From Flavobacterium sp. (lineage in GTDB: Bacteria; Bacteroidota; Bacteroidia; Flavobacteriales; Flavobacteriaceae), in contig JADGMX010000006.1 of assembly GCA_015234525.1 (NCBI GenBank), positions 62,001-126,000 of the forward strand: 64,000 nt of DNA, in the 5' to 3' direction. A program made the translations under genes and the position numbers. Under the pieces are notes generated by a model. That model made no database searches, had not been told where the DNA came from, and was given only the letters and a program-made list of their open reading frames with translations. Below, one piece after another: positions 28,296 through 37,155 of this stretch (positions are counted from its first letter, which is position 1; every line of letters starts with the position of its first letter).

Positions 28296-29321
28296 ATGTA
28301 CAAACTTCTGATCCGCCCGCTCCTTTTTTGTTTTGATCCTGAGAAAGTTCACTACTTTACCTTTTCGATGATTCGGACCGCATTTAAAATTCCGGGTGTT
28401 GCAGCCTTGTCACGGTCACTGTACAAAGTCGAAGACAAACGTCTTGAAAGGGAAGTTTTTGGTTTAAAATTTAAAAATCCGGTCGGACTCGCAGCCGGTT
28501 TCGACAAAGACGCCAAATTGTACCGCGAACTGTCAGATTTTGGATTCGGATTCATCGAAATCGGAACATTAACACCAAAGCCACAAGAGGGAAACCCGAA
28601 AAAACGACTTTTCCGTTTGCCGGCAGATAACGCGTTGATCAATCGCATGGGATTCAATAACGGCGGCGTGTTTGAAGCTGTGGAACGCCTGAAAAAGAAT
28701 AAAAATGTATTGATCGGCGGCAATATCGGAAAAAATAAATTGACTGAAAATCAGAATGCATCAGCCGATTACGACATTTGCTTTGATGCGCTTTTTGACC
28801 ACGTGGATTATTTTGTGGTGAACGTCAGCTCGCCGAACACGCCAAATCTTCGCGCCTTGCAAGAAAAGGAACCGCTGACGCAATTGCTACTATCGCTCCA
28901 AAATAAGAACTTGCTAAAAGCGTCGCCAAAACCGATTCTGCTCAAAATCGCCCCGGATCTTACCGATGAACAATTACTTGACATCATCGATATTGTCAAT
29001 ACGACCAAAATCGCCGGAGTGATTGCTACAAATACCACAATTTCACGAGAAGGTCTGATGTCGGAAAATAAAAAGGAAGTTGGCGGACTCTCAGGCAAAC
29101 CGCTCACGCAGCGTTCAACAGAAATCATCCGATTTCTAACCCAAAAAAGCAACAATTCGTTTCCGGTGATTGGGGTAGGCGGAATCCATTCAGCCGAGGA
29201 TGCGATCGAAAAGCTTGAAGCCGGAGCAAGTTTGGTGCAACTTTACACCGGATTTATCTATGAAGGACCGGCGCTTGTAAAGCAAATCAACCGTAAAATT
29301 TTAAGTAAACTCAGTCAATAA
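28296..29321 (+). CDS. pyrD: Dihydroorotate dehydrogenase (quinone), class 2
   Basis: A 341-residue FMN enzyme of pyrimidine synthesis that passes electrons to quinone. Start [23 protein letters not shown] carries the class 2 amphipathic membrane-associated N-terminus. Conserved blocks: [56 protein letters not shown] (catalytic Ser) and [19 protein letters not shown]. The gene's last 21 bases overlap the convergent DUF3307 gene. Confidence 0.97.
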   Translation: MYKLLIRPLLFCFDPEKVHYFTFSMIRTAFKIPGVAALSRSLYKVEDKRLEREVFGLKFKNPVGLAAGFDKDAKLYRELSDFGFGFIEIGTLTPKPQEGNPKKRLFRLPADNALINRMGFNNGGVFEAVERLKKNKNVLIGGNIGKNKLTENQNASADYDICFDALFDHVDYFVVNVSSPNTPNLRALQEKEPLTQLLLSLQNKNLLKASPKPILLKIAPDLTDEQLLDIIDIVNTTKIAGVIATNTTISREGLMSENKKEVGGLSGKPLTQRSTEIIRFLTQKSNNSFPVIGVGGIHSAEDAIEKLEAGASLVQLYTGFIYEGPALVKQINRKILSKLSQ

Positions 29322-30011
29322 CTTCGCTGTCAAAAGACCTAAAAACACCGCAAAAGCAAAACTGATCAGCGTTCCGATCAATACATATTCGGTTAATTTG
29401 CGATCGCGCGCCTGAGTCAAATCGCCAAATCTGAATATCGATTTCGCCGCCAGCAAAAAACCGATGGCTTCAAAATGACCAGTCACAATAAAGCAAAACA
29501 CAAACAATCGCTCTAAAATTCCGATATATTTCCCGGCGTGTTGCAAATCTGAGTCGGCCGAATCATCGCTTGGCGTCCAAATCGAAATAATTGTTTTTAC
29601 AATAATCGACGTAGGTATGGTCAAAAAGATTATTCCGGTTACTACAATCCAAAATCGGTCGTCGATGACATAATGTGAAAGATCGACCTTATGCCACATA
29701 ATCGCAATTAAAATTAATGACGCCAGGTGTAGTAACTGGTCAACGATAAACCATCGGCGCTTGGTAAGTGGCGTTTGAAAGTGCAATTTGGTCAGGTCAA
29801 TCGCAAAATGAATAAGCACTAACAATAACGCATAAGGCCAAAAGTTGTAATCTGAAATCAGCAAATACGCCAGCGCGCCGTGGATAAGCGAATGCCGGTA
29901 CAAATAAAGACTCAAATGCTTTTTGCGTTCTTTATCGGCAATCCACGAATTTGGCTGCATGATAAAATCGCCCAGTAAATGCGCCAGAAGTAGTTTGATG
30001 AATATAATCAT
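29301..30011 (-). CDS. DUF3307 membrane protein
   Basis: A 236-residue inner-membrane protein of the DUF3307 family, starting [20 protein letters not shown]. It has several hydrophobic segments and a His-rich first half ([32 protein letters not shown]) suggestive of metal binding or hydrolase-like chemistry. The function is unknown. It overlaps the upstream SatD-like gene by 4 bases (ATGA), so the two are translated together, as is usual for this pair in Bacteroidota. Confidence 0.85.
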   Translation of the reverse strand: MIIFIKLLLAHLLGDFIMQPNSWIADKERKKHLSLYLYRHSLIHGALAYLLISDYNFWPYALLLVLIHFAIDLTKLHFQTPLTKRRWFIVDQLLHLASLILIAIMWHKVDLSHYVIDDRFWIVVTGIIFLTIPTSIIVKTIISIWTPSDDSADSDLQHAGKYIGILERLFVFCFIVTGHFEAIGFLLAAKSIFRFGDLTQARDRKLTEYVLIGTLISFAFAVFLGLLTAKLLTEFT

Positions 30012-30604
30012 GACAATTCTTTTATCCGTTTTCTGAAATATGTTTCCAATTCGATGATCAGGTCGAAGTAGGCTCTTTTGCGACGGCGACTAACAGCAGC
30101 TTGATTGATTCCAAGTTTCTGACCGAGTTCCTCCTGAGATAAATCGCCGTACTCAAGCGCCAATAGCACGTATTCAGCCGATTGCGCCAGCCAATGATCC
30201 ATAATTGATAAGGATAACTTCAGCATGAGGTTAATCTCCCGGTCAAACGCATCCGATCCCGATTCAACCGCGAGATTTATTTTCTGTTTCTTTAAGGTTT
30301 CGAATAATTCGCCTGATCTCAAAAACGCCGAACCATTGCTTTGCGACAATGTTTTGCCCACATAAGTTTTATCGCCAAAACCAATGCTCATCCGAACATC
30401 AAGCCCCAATTTTCGCATTAACGCTTTGATTTTGATAGCCGAATTCAGCGCATTTTCAGGTTTTACCTCAAGCTGAAATTCATCTCCACGATAGATTTCG
30501 AAGGCGCCGCCCAATTCCGATAAAAGTTGCTGAAGATCGTCAAGCCATTTCGGCGGAGCAACCTTACGGGATTTTATGATATCGCCGGTGATTATGCTGG
30601 TCAT
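30008..30604 (-). CDS. SatD-like protein with C-terminal helix-turn-helix
   Basis: A 198-residue SatD family protein (named after a Streptococcus mutans acid-tolerance gene). Residues 1-125 are the SatD domain: ITGDIIKSRKV, FEIYRGDEFQLEV and RMSIGFGDK, reminiscent of nucleotide-cyclase-like folds. Residues about 140-185 contain a helix-turn-helix (DLSQEELGQKLGINQAAVSR), so it can be a DNA-binding autoregulator. It heads an operon with DUF3307. Three evenly spaced half-palindromes lie over and upstream of its promoter. Confidence 0.85.
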   Translation of the reverse strand: MTSIITGDIIKSRKVAPPKWLDDLQQLLSELGGAFEIYRGDEFQLEVKPENALNSAIKIKALMRKLGLDVRMSIGFGDKTYVGKTLSQSNGSAFLRSGELFETLKKQKINLAVESGSDAFDREINLMLKLSLSIMDHWLAQSAEYVLLALEYGDLSQEELGQKLGINQAAVSRRRKRAYFDLIIELETYFRKRIKELS

Positions 30605-30620
30605 TTCTAGTGATTTACTA

Positions 30621-30628
30621 CAAATATA
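30621..30628 (-). promoter_or_regulatory. -7 promoter element of the satD operon
   Basis: TATATTTG on the minus strand, 16 bases before the ATG. The -33 region would fall in the first operator-like copy (30642-30662). Confidence 0.55.
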
Positions 30629-30641
30629 TATAAAATTTTGG

Positions 30642-30718
30642 TATTACCGTTTTATGTAATATTTTAATTTATTACCATTTTACGTAATATATTTACTTAT
30701 TACCGATTAAAGGAATAT
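30642..30718. promoter_or_regulatory. Three phased operator-like repeats upstream of satD
   Basis: Copies at 30642-30662, 30670-30690 and 30698-30718. The first two read TATTACC...GTAATAT, with perfect 6-base inverted arms TATTAC/GTAATA; the third has TATTACC...GGAATAT. Starts are exactly 28 bases apart. They cover the expected -33 region of satD and reach toward the hmgL promoter. Best guess: operator for the HTH of the SatD-like protein. Confidence 0.6.
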
Positions 30719-30748
30719 GAAGGGTATCTTTATTTAAAATCCCCGACT

Positions 30749-30778
30749 TTGCTCCCGAATCAACTTTTGCTATCTTTG
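30749..30778 (+). promoter_or_regulatory. Promoter of hmgL
   Basis: TTG (30749-30751), 19 bases, TATCTTTG (30771-30778). It ends only 4 bases before the ATG, implying an almost leaderless mRNA. Confidence 0.55.
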
Positions 30779-30782
30779 ACCA

Positions 30783-31646
30783 ATGGCAGAAATCAAAATC
30801 ATAGAATGTCCGCGCGATGCCATGCAAGGCATCAAAACTTTTATTCCGACTCAAAAGAAAGTAGATTACCTTCAGTCGCTTTTGCGCGTTGGTTTCGACA
30901 CCATCGACGCCGGAAGCTTCGTTTCTGCAAAGGCAATCCCGCAAATGCAAGATACCGCGGAAGTTTTCGACAAACTTGATCTTTCGAAAACAAATACTAA
31001 AATTCTCGCCATCGTTGCCAATACCCAAGGCGCGGAAACGGCATCAACCCACAAGATCATCGATTATTTGGGCTATCCGTTCTCAATTTCTGAGAATTTT
31101 CAGATGCGAAATACCCATAAAACCATCGCACAATCGCTCGTAACATTGCAGGAAATCCTCGAAATTGCCGACAAAAGCAACAAAAAGTGCGTTGCCTATC
31201 TTTCGATGGGCTTCGGTAATCCGTACGGCGATCCGTGGAACGTGGAAATTGTAGGCGAGTGGACCGAAAAACTCTATTCGATGGGCGTCAAAATCCTGTC
31301 GCTTTCTGATACGGTTGGCTCTTCAACGCCGGAAGTCATCGATTACCTCTTCTCGAACTTGATTCCAAAGTATCCCGAAATCGAATTTGGTGCGCATCTT
31401 CACACAACGCCCGATAAGTGGTTCGAAAAGGTAGATGCGGCATTTCACGCGGGTTGCAAGCGCTTCGACGGCGCGATTCAAGGATTTGGCGGCTGTCCGA
31501 TGGCGGCTGATCAGCTTACCGGTAACATGCCAACTGAAAAATTATTGTCGTATTTCACCACACTTAAGGCAGATACCGACATTAATCCGATGAATTTCGA
31601 AAGTAGTTATAACGAAGCAATCAAGATTTTTACGAATTATCATTAG
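30783..31646 (+). CDS. Hydroxymethylglutaryl-CoA lyase
   Basis: A 287-residue HMG-CoA lyase that splits HMG-CoA to acetoacetate and acetyl-CoA, the last step of leucine breakdown. The TIM-barrel motifs are visible: IIECPRDAMQGIKTFIPT, DAGSFVSAKAIPQM, SLSDTVGSSTPE, FGAHLHTTPDKW and the catalytic Cys loop GFGGCPMAADQLTGN. It is unlinked to the leucine-type dehydrogenase 6 kb upstream but acts in the same catabolic direction. Its TAG stop is the first three bases of structured repeat copy 5. Confidence 0.95.
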   Translation: MAEIKIIECPRDAMQGIKTFIPTQKKVDYLQSLLRVGFDTIDAGSFVSAKAIPQMQDTAEVFDKLDLSKTNTKILAIVANTQGAETASTHKIIDYLGYPFSISENFQMRNTHKTIAQSLVTLQEILEIADKSNKKCVAYLSMGFGNPYGDPWNVEIVGEWTEKLYSMGVKILSLSDTVGSSTPEVIDYLFSNLIPKYPEIEFGAHLHTTPDKWFEKVDAAFHAGCKRFDGAIQGFGGCPMAADQLTGNMPTEKLLSYFTTLKADTDINPMNFESSYNEAIKIFTNYH

Positions 31647-31742
31647 GAGCTTTTTCCGGCTGTCCGCTATATCTTTTTAAAAAACCGCGTTTTGCCAAAC
31701 CCGATCTTTTAAAAAGGATGCCGCTTCCCATCCGGGCTAGGG
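31644..31742 (-). ncRNA. Structured repeat copy 5 (Flavo-1-like)
   Basis: Reverse copy between hmgL and guaB. On the plus strand it begins TAGGAGCTTTTTCCGGCTGT and ends CATCCGGGCTAGGG. The outer arm is CCCGG/CCGG; TATC... is replaced by CATC facing GATA; the apex arms are CTTTTTAAAAGA-type with a complementary TTTTTTAAAAAG. It is antisense to both flanking genes. Confidence 0.66.
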
Positions 31743-31793
31743 CAAACCGGTAAATTCAACCTAATTGCAATTATTAAAACCGAAAATATTCAG

Positions 31794-31801
31794 TATATTT
31801 G
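31794..31801 (+). promoter_or_regulatory. -7 promoter element of guaB
   Basis: TATATTTG, 24 bases before the ATG. Confidence 0.55.
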
Positions 31802-31802
31802 C

Positions 31803-31826
31803 TTGCAATTTAACTACAAATTGCAA
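31803..31826 (+). promoter_or_regulatory. Inverted repeat spanning the guaB leader
   Basis: TTGCAATTT and AAATTGCAA, 9-base perfect arms around AACTAC. It starts one base after the -7 element and its last A is the A of the guaB ATG. A further palindrome AATTGCAATT sits at 31763-31772. It could be an operator or an mRNA hairpin that hides the start. Confidence 0.6.
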
Positions 31827-33298
31827 TGACTGCACACAACAATAAAATCGTCGGCGAAGGTCTAACTTACGACGACGTACTTCTGGTTCCCAACTTTTCA
31901 GAAGTTTTGCCCCGAGAGGTGAGCATTAAAACCCGATTTTCCCGAAACATAACTTTAAACGTCCCGATCGTATCGGCAGCTATGGATACCGTGACCGAAA
32001 GTTCAATGGCAATCGCCATGGCGCAGGAAGGCGGAATCGGCGTGCTCCACAAGAACATGACCATCGATCAACAAGCGGCCGAAGTGCGGAAAGTTAAACG
32101 CGCCGAATCGGGTATGATTATCGATCCCGTAACGCTTCCTTTAACCGCTAAAGTCGCCGATGCGAAACAAGCAATGTCCGAATTTGGTATTGGCGGAATC
32201 CCGATTGTAGACGATAATCAGATCTTAATGGGAATCGTTACCAACCGCGACCTTCGTTTCGAGAAAAATCACAGTCGTCCGATCTCAGAGGTCATGACAA
32301 CAGAAAATCTCGTAACTGCGGCTGAGGGAACGTCTCTCGAAGAAGCTGAAGTAATTCTGCAAGGCCACAAGATCGAAAAACTTCCGGTGGTTGATAAAGA
32401 CCGAAAACTTGTCGGTCTCATAACTTTCCGGGATATTACAAAACTCACCCAAAAGCCAATCGCAAATAAGGATTCTTTCGGCCGACTCCGTGTTGCTGCC
32501 GCTATCGGCGTTACAGGTGATGCGCTTGAGAGAGCTGCGGCTTTGGTTCTTGCAAATGTGGATGCAATCATTATCGATACGGCTCACGGACATACACGCG
32601 GTGTCGTTGAAACACTCAAAAAAGTAAAAGCAAAATTCCCTGATCTTGACGTCATCGTTGGAAATATTGCCACGGCTGAAGCGGCAAAATATCTGGTCGA
32701 GCACGGTGCCGACGGCGTAAAAGTCGGAATTGGTCCGGGTTCAATTTGTACAACTCGCGTTGTTGCCGGAGTTGGTTTTCCGCAATTCTCTGCCGTTTTG
32801 GAAGTTGCTGCCGCCATTAAAGGCTCAGGTGTCCCTGTTATCGCTGACGGTGGAATCAGATATACCGGCGACATTCCAAAGGCGATCGCTGCAGGAGCTG
32901 ATTGTGTGATGCTCGGTTCGTTGCTCGCAGGAACAAAGGAATCGCCCGGCGAAACCATCATTTTTGAAGGCAGAAAGTTTAAATCTTACCGCGGAATGGG
33001 TTCTGTTGAAGCGATGCAGGAAGGATCAAAAGACCGTTATTTCCAGGATGTTGAAGACGATGTGAAAAAATTGGTTCCTGAAGGAATCGTTGGACGCGTG
33101 CCGTACAAAGGTGAACTCAACGAGAGCATGCAACAATTCATCGGCGGACTAAGAGCCGGAATGGGTTATTGCGGTTCAAAAGACATCCCAACATTGCAAG
33201 ACACCGGACGATTTGTTCGCATCACAGCAAGCGGAATCAACGAAAGTCATCCTCATAATGTGACCATCACCAAGGAGGCGCCAAACTATTCAAGATAA
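31826..33298 (+). CDS. guaB: Inosine-5'-monophosphate dehydrogenase
   Basis: A 490-residue IMPDH, which oxidises IMP to XMP with NAD, the committed step to GMP. The catalytic barrel begins [20 protein letters not shown]; a CBS pair is inserted at about residues 95-215 ([37 protein letters not shown]). The active-site loop is [17 protein letters not shown] (Cys) and the flap contains RYFQDVEDD. Ends flush against the stop of the antiporter gene. Leader with a perfect inverted repeat suggests regulation. Confidence 0.98.
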   Translation: MTAHNNKIVGEGLTYDDVLLVPNFSEVLPREVSIKTRFSRNITLNVPIVSAAMDTVTESSMAIAMAQEGGIGVLHKNMTIDQQAAEVRKVKRAESGMIIDPVTLPLTAKVADAKQAMSEFGIGGIPIVDDNQILMGIVTNRDLRFEKNHSRPISEVMTTENLVTAAEGTSLEEAEVILQGHKIEKLPVVDKDRKLVGLITFRDITKLTQKPIANKDSFGRLRVAAAIGVTGDALERAAALVLANVDAIIIDTAHGHTRGVVETLKKVKAKFPDLDVIVGNIATAEAAKYLVEHGADGVKVGIGPGSICTTRVVAGVGFPQFSAVLEVAAAIKGSGVPVIADGGIRYTGDIPKAIAAGADCVMLGSLLAGTKESPGETIIFEGRKFKSYRGMGSVEAMQEGSKDRYFQDVEDDVKKLVPEGIVGRVPYKGELNESMQQFIGGLRAGMGYCGSKDIPTLQDTGRFVRITASGINESHPHNVTITKEAPNYSR

Positions 33299-35557
33299 TT
33301 ATTCGGCAAAAAAGGCGTTAAGTAAACGCTTATTGCCAACCACCCATAAAATGTCGTGCTTTTGAAGGATCAATGTCGACTCCGGATTAAGCACGCGTTT
33401 TCTGTTTCGCTCAATTCCAACCACTAAACCTCGGGTTTTCTCGCGGATTTGCGACGCTTTTATGCTTTTTCCAATAAATTCCTCGTTGATCAATTCGACT
33501 TGTTTCAAAACAAGATCAGCATCTTTCACCTTTTCAGGAATGTCAATCTCATGCTGATTGAGATAATCGCCAAATTGCTGAACTTGTTTGTCGGTTCCGA
33601 TGACGCAAATTTCATCACCCGGGAATAAACGCTCGTTACCACTCGGAATATTAATCGTAATCTCACCGCGTTTGATAAAGGCGATGTTGATTCCCATTTC
33701 CTCGCGGATTTGCAACTCGGATAACGCTTTACCCGCCAAATTTGATTCGCGCGCAATGGTAAACGTAGTCATGTGACCATCCCATGGCGTAAGGTCATGT
33801 CGGCTACGTGTTGCTGAAGCCAAATCTCTTGCATTGAGATTCTTGATAAAATGACTTTCGATCTTGTAGTATAAATTTGTCAATCTTTTCGGGAAAGCGA
33901 TGTACGCTGCAATCACCAGAACAAGAGCGATCAGTGCAATTAGCGACGAGAAAAAGGTGTTGAGCAGAAATCCGAGATAAACGATGGTGAGTAGTATTCG
34001 GATCGTGACAATTACGATCAACGGTCCGCGGTAACGGCGTTCGCGCATGACGTTTCCAACTTCTTTGACGGCAACCCGACGCAGCGAAAGAGCCCAAAGA
34101 AACGGCGAAAGAAGGACAAAGGTAATCACCGCTGCAATCGCATTTCCAAATTTCGAATCTTCAACCAGCGGCAAAATATAGGTGGACGATAATAAAATTA
34201 CTGCGATGATAACCACCGAATGAATGACGATCTGTAGCAAATTTGCACGAAGAATAATCTGCCAATTGCTAACCGATTTGATGGCTTCAGTGTTGGTGCT
34301 ATATTTTGAAATGCTTCGCACCCAACGTTCCGGCAATGCTTTTTCAAGCCTTTCGGAAAACGGCGTTGAATATTTAATCAAAAATGGAGTTGTAAATGTT
34401 GTAATCGCCGAAACTGCAACAACAATGGGATAGAGGAAGGCACTTGTCACGTTTAACGTCATCCCGAGTGTAGCAATAATAAACGAAAATTCGCCGATTT
34501 GCGCCAGACTCATTCCCGTTTGCACCGATTGTTTCAGCGGTTGACCGGATAAAAGTGCGCCTAAGGTTGAGCTGATCGCTTTTCCGAAGATTGTCAGTAG
34601 CGTGATAATGGCGACCGGAAGTGAGTATTCGACTAGTGTTTCGAGGTTTATCAGCATTCCGACTGATACAAAGAACACCGCCCCAAAAAGGTCTTTTACA
34701 GGTTTAATCAAGTGTTCGATGCGCTCGGCTTGTGTGGTTTCAGCAATGATCGAACCCATGATAAATGCGCCCAGAGCTGGAGAAAATCCGGCGTTTGCAG
34801 CAAGAATCACCATCATCAGACAAAGCGAAATCGATACGATCAAAAGCGTTTCTTCGGTGAAAAGGTTCTTGGCCATTCGCAACAGCGTCGGAATAAAAAA
34901 GATTCCACCCAAAAACCAAAGTGTCAAAAAGAACAGGAGTTTTAAAACGGATTGGATGAGCTCGACCCCTGAAAACTGCTGACTTACCGCGATTGTCGAG
35001 AGAAGTACCATCAGTAAAATCGCGACAATATCTTCGACAATCAGAGCTCCAAACACGATTCCGGCAAACTTTTGTGTTTTTACGCCGAGTTCATCAAATG
35101 CCCGAAGAATGATGGTTGTGGACGACATTGAAAGGATCGCGCCCAAAAAGATGCTGTCCATTTGCCGCCAACCCATCCATTGGCCGACATAATAACCGAC
35201 GACAATCATAAAAAAGATTTGTGTGATTGCCGTAATTGAGGCCGTTCCGCCAACTTTCATCAGCTTTTTAAAACTGAATTCGAGTCCGAGGCTGAACAAC
35301 AAAAATATCACGCCAATCTCCGCCCAGACTTCAACACTTTCCTTGTCAGTTACCGACGGGAAAAAGTCGAAGTTGCTTCCAGCCAGAAAACCGGCGATCA
35401 GGTAACCAAGAACGAGTGGTTGCTTAATTTTCTTAAATAGTAAAACAGCAACTGCCGCTGTCATCAAGATAAGACCAAGGTCGCTGATAAGCGGGTATAA
35501 GTGATGAGAAGTTTCACTTGCGGCATCTGCCACTGCTGATACTGTTTCGTCGAGCAT
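33299..35557 (-). CDS. Cation:proton antiporter (KefB/CPA2 type) with two TrkA_C domains
   Basis: A 752-residue inner-membrane protein. Residues about 15-400 form the CPA2 antiporter core (LILMTAAVAVLLFKKIKQP, GLEFSFKKLMKVGG, ALIVEDIVAILLM). Four more membrane spans follow at about 430-560, then two tandem TrkA_C regulatory domains: MTTFTIARESNLAGKALSEL to GDEICVIGTDKQ and VELINEEFIGKSIKASQIRE to DILWVVGNKRL. No RCK_N nucleotide-binding domain is visible. Likely exchanges K or Na for protons. Its stop abuts the stop of convergent guaB. Confidence 0.92.
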   Translation of the reverse strand: MLDETVSAVADAASETSHHLYPLISDLGLILMTAAVAVLLFKKIKQPLVLGYLIAGFLAGSNFDFFPSVTDKESVEVWAEIGVIFLLFSLGLEFSFKKLMKVGGTASITAITQIFFMIVVGYYVGQWMGWRQMDSIFLGAILSMSSTTIILRAFDELGVKTQKFAGIVFGALIVEDIVAILLMVLLSTIAVSQQFSGVELIQSVLKLLFFLTLWFLGGIFFIPTLLRMAKNLFTEETLLIVSISLCLMMVILAANAGFSPALGAFIMGSIIAETTQAERIEHLIKPVKDLFGAVFFVSVGMLINLETLVEYSLPVAIITLLTIFGKAISSTLGALLSGQPLKQSVQTGMSLAQIGEFSFIIATLGMTLNVTSAFLYPIVVAVSAITTFTTPFLIKYSTPFSERLEKALPERWVRSISKYSTNTEAIKSVSNWQIILRANLLQIVIHSVVIIAVILLSSTYILPLVEDSKFGNAIAAVITFVLLSPFLWALSLRRVAVKEVGNVMRERRYRGPLIVIVTIRILLTIVYLGFLLNTFFSSLIALIALVLVIAAYIAFPKRLTNLYYKIESHFIKNLNARDLASATRSRHDLTPWDGHMTTFTIARESNLAGKALSELQIREEMGINIAFIKRGEITINIPSGNERLFPGDEICVIGTDKQVQQFGDYLNQHEIDIPEKVKDADLVLKQVELINEEFIGKSIKASQIREKTRGLVVGIERNRKRVLNPESTLILQKHDILWVVGNKRLLNAFFAE

Positions 35558-35597
35558 TTATTGTCTTTAATTGTTTTTGTGGCTGATAAAAGTAATC

Positions 35598-36944
35598 TTA
35601 TATTCCGATGAAATTTGATGGCGTAATGGCCAAAAGTTCGGTTTTGATCTGGTCTGAGACGTCCAGGGTTGCAATAAACTCGTGAATTGAATCGCGGTCG
35701 ATTTTTTTATTGGTACGTGTCAAACCTTTTAGCGCTTCGTATGGATTTGGGTAGCGTTCACGTCGAAGAATGGTTTGGATCGCTTCAGCAACAACGGCCC
35801 AGTTATTTTCAAGATCGTCGGCAAGTTTGCTTTCGTTGAGCAAAAGTTTGTCAAGTCCTTTCAGCGTTGCTTCAAAACCAATAAGCGTGTGGCCGATTGG
35901 AACTCCGATGTTTCTCAGAACAGTGCTGTCGGTCAAATCGCGTTGCAGACGTGAGAGCGGCAACTTTGCCGAAAGATGTTCAAAAATGGCATTCGCGATG
36001 CCGAGATTTCCTTCTGAATTTTCAAAATCAATCGGGTTTACTTTATGCGGCATTGCCGATGATCCGATTTCGCCTTCTTTGATTTTTTGTTTGAAATAAT
36101 CCATCGAGACATACGTCCAGATATCCCGATCAAGGTCGATTATGATGGTGTTGATTCTTTTCAGCGCATCGAAAAATGCGGCGATATGATCGTAGTGTTC
36201 AATTTGAGTAGTCGGGAAGGAGTGATGAAGTCCGAGTATGTTTTCGACAAAATCAGTTCCAAATCGCTTCCAGTCCGTATTTGGATATGCCACATGATGT
36301 GCGTTGAAATTTCCGGTCGCGCCACCAAACTTTGCGGCAAACGGAATGTTGAAAAGCAAACGCATTTGTTCTTCGAGTCGCTCGACAAAAACTGCGATCT
36401 CTTTCCCGAGTCGGGTTGGCGATGCCGGCTGCCCGTGCGTACGTGCGAGCATTGGAACATCTTTCCACGATTTTGAAAGTTCTTTTAGTTTGGAAACCAG
36501 TTCGATAAGCTTCTTTACATAAACATCTTCGAAAGCTTCTTTTAGCGACAGCGGAATCGCCGTGTTATTCACATCCTGAGACGTTAAGCCGAAGTGAATG
36601 AATTCGCGGTACTCTGAAAGACCAATTTTCTCGAAAGCATCTTTGATAAAATACTCGACGGCTTTAACATCGTGATTTGTTACCTTTTCGGTGTTTTTGA
36701 TGGTTTGAGCATCTTCAGCAGTGAAATCGGTGTATAATTTCCGAAGTTGCTCTGCGGTGTCTTTCGGAATATTCTCAAGCTGCGGCAACGACATGTTACA
36801 AAGTGCAATAAAATATTCAATTTCGACGCGGACGCGATATTTAATCAGCGCTTCTTCTGAGAAAAATTTTGATAGTGAAATGGTCTTGCTGCGGTATCTT
36901 CCATCAATTGGCGATACGGCATTTAGCTCGGTTAGATTATACAT
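35598..36944 (-). CDS. purB: Adenylosuccinate lyase
   Basis: A 448-residue PurB that releases fumarate from adenylosuccinate and from SAICAR in purine synthesis. It begins MYNLTELNAVSPIDGRYRSK. The signature loop is IGSSAMPHKVNPIDFENSEGN, with HFGLTSQDVNNTAIPL and LARTHGQPASPT supplying other active-site residues. Monocistronic. guaB, another purine-nucleotide gene, is 2.3 kb away but not in the same operon. Confidence 0.97.
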   Translation of the reverse strand: MYNLTELNAVSPIDGRYRSKTISLSKFFSEEALIKYRVRVEIEYFIALCNMSLPQLENIPKDTAEQLRKLYTDFTAEDAQTIKNTEKVTNHDVKAVEYFIKDAFEKIGLSEYREFIHFGLTSQDVNNTAIPLSLKEAFEDVYVKKLIELVSKLKELSKSWKDVPMLARTHGQPASPTRLGKEIAVFVERLEEQMRLLFNIPFAAKFGGATGNFNAHHVAYPNTDWKRFGTDFVENILGLHHSFPTTQIEHYDHIAAFFDALKRINTIIIDLDRDIWTYVSMDYFKQKIKEGEIGSSAMPHKVNPIDFENSEGNLGIANAIFEHLSAKLPLSRLQRDLTDSTVLRNIGVPIGHTLIGFEATLKGLDKLLLNESKLADDLENNWAVVAEAIQTILRRERYPNPYEALKGLTRTNKKIDRDSIHEFIATLDVSDQIKTELLAITPSNFIGI

Positions 36945-36967
36945 TTGTTGGTTTTTGCTGCTTTCAG

Positions 36968-36975
36968 CAAATATA
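36968..36975 (-). promoter_or_regulatory. -7 promoter element of purB
   Basis: TATATTTG on the minus strand, 23 bases before the ATG. No guaB-like TTGCAATTT repeat is present here. Confidence 0.5.
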
Positions 36976-37046
36976 ATTCTCTCGCTTCAAAAATGAAAGG
37001 AAAAACACCATTAAGAAACCCGTTGCACGATGATTATTGGTTGTGT

Positions 37047-37146
37047 CTTAGCCCTGATGGGAGCGGCATCCTTGCCCTGGTTTTTGGTGCAATCTGACCA
37101 AAACGTACTTGGGCAAGATACAGCGGACAGCAGGAAATAGCTTCTC
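37047..37146 (+). ncRNA. Structured repeat copy 6 (Flavo-1-like)
   Basis: TCTTAGCCCTGATGGGAGCG at the 5' edge and GCAGGAAATAGCTTCT at the 3' edge. The outer arm has changed on both sides (CCTG/CAGG). The usual T-run/A-run apex is replaced by CTTGCCC/GGGCAAG plus GTTTTTGGT/ACCAAAAC, all complementary. Antisense to the flanking genes. Confidence 0.7.
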
Positions 37147-37155
37147 ATAATTCGG

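Noticed and set aside
30642..30718. Three 21-base repeats at constant spacing as a mini CRISPR
   Set aside because: Interval of 7 bases between copies is far too short for spacers, and the sites sit on a promoter with an HTH gene next to it.
31644..31742. Insertion sequence or transposon remnant
   Set aside because: No transposase frame or target-site duplication could be seen at any copy, and the arms covary as in an RNA fold.
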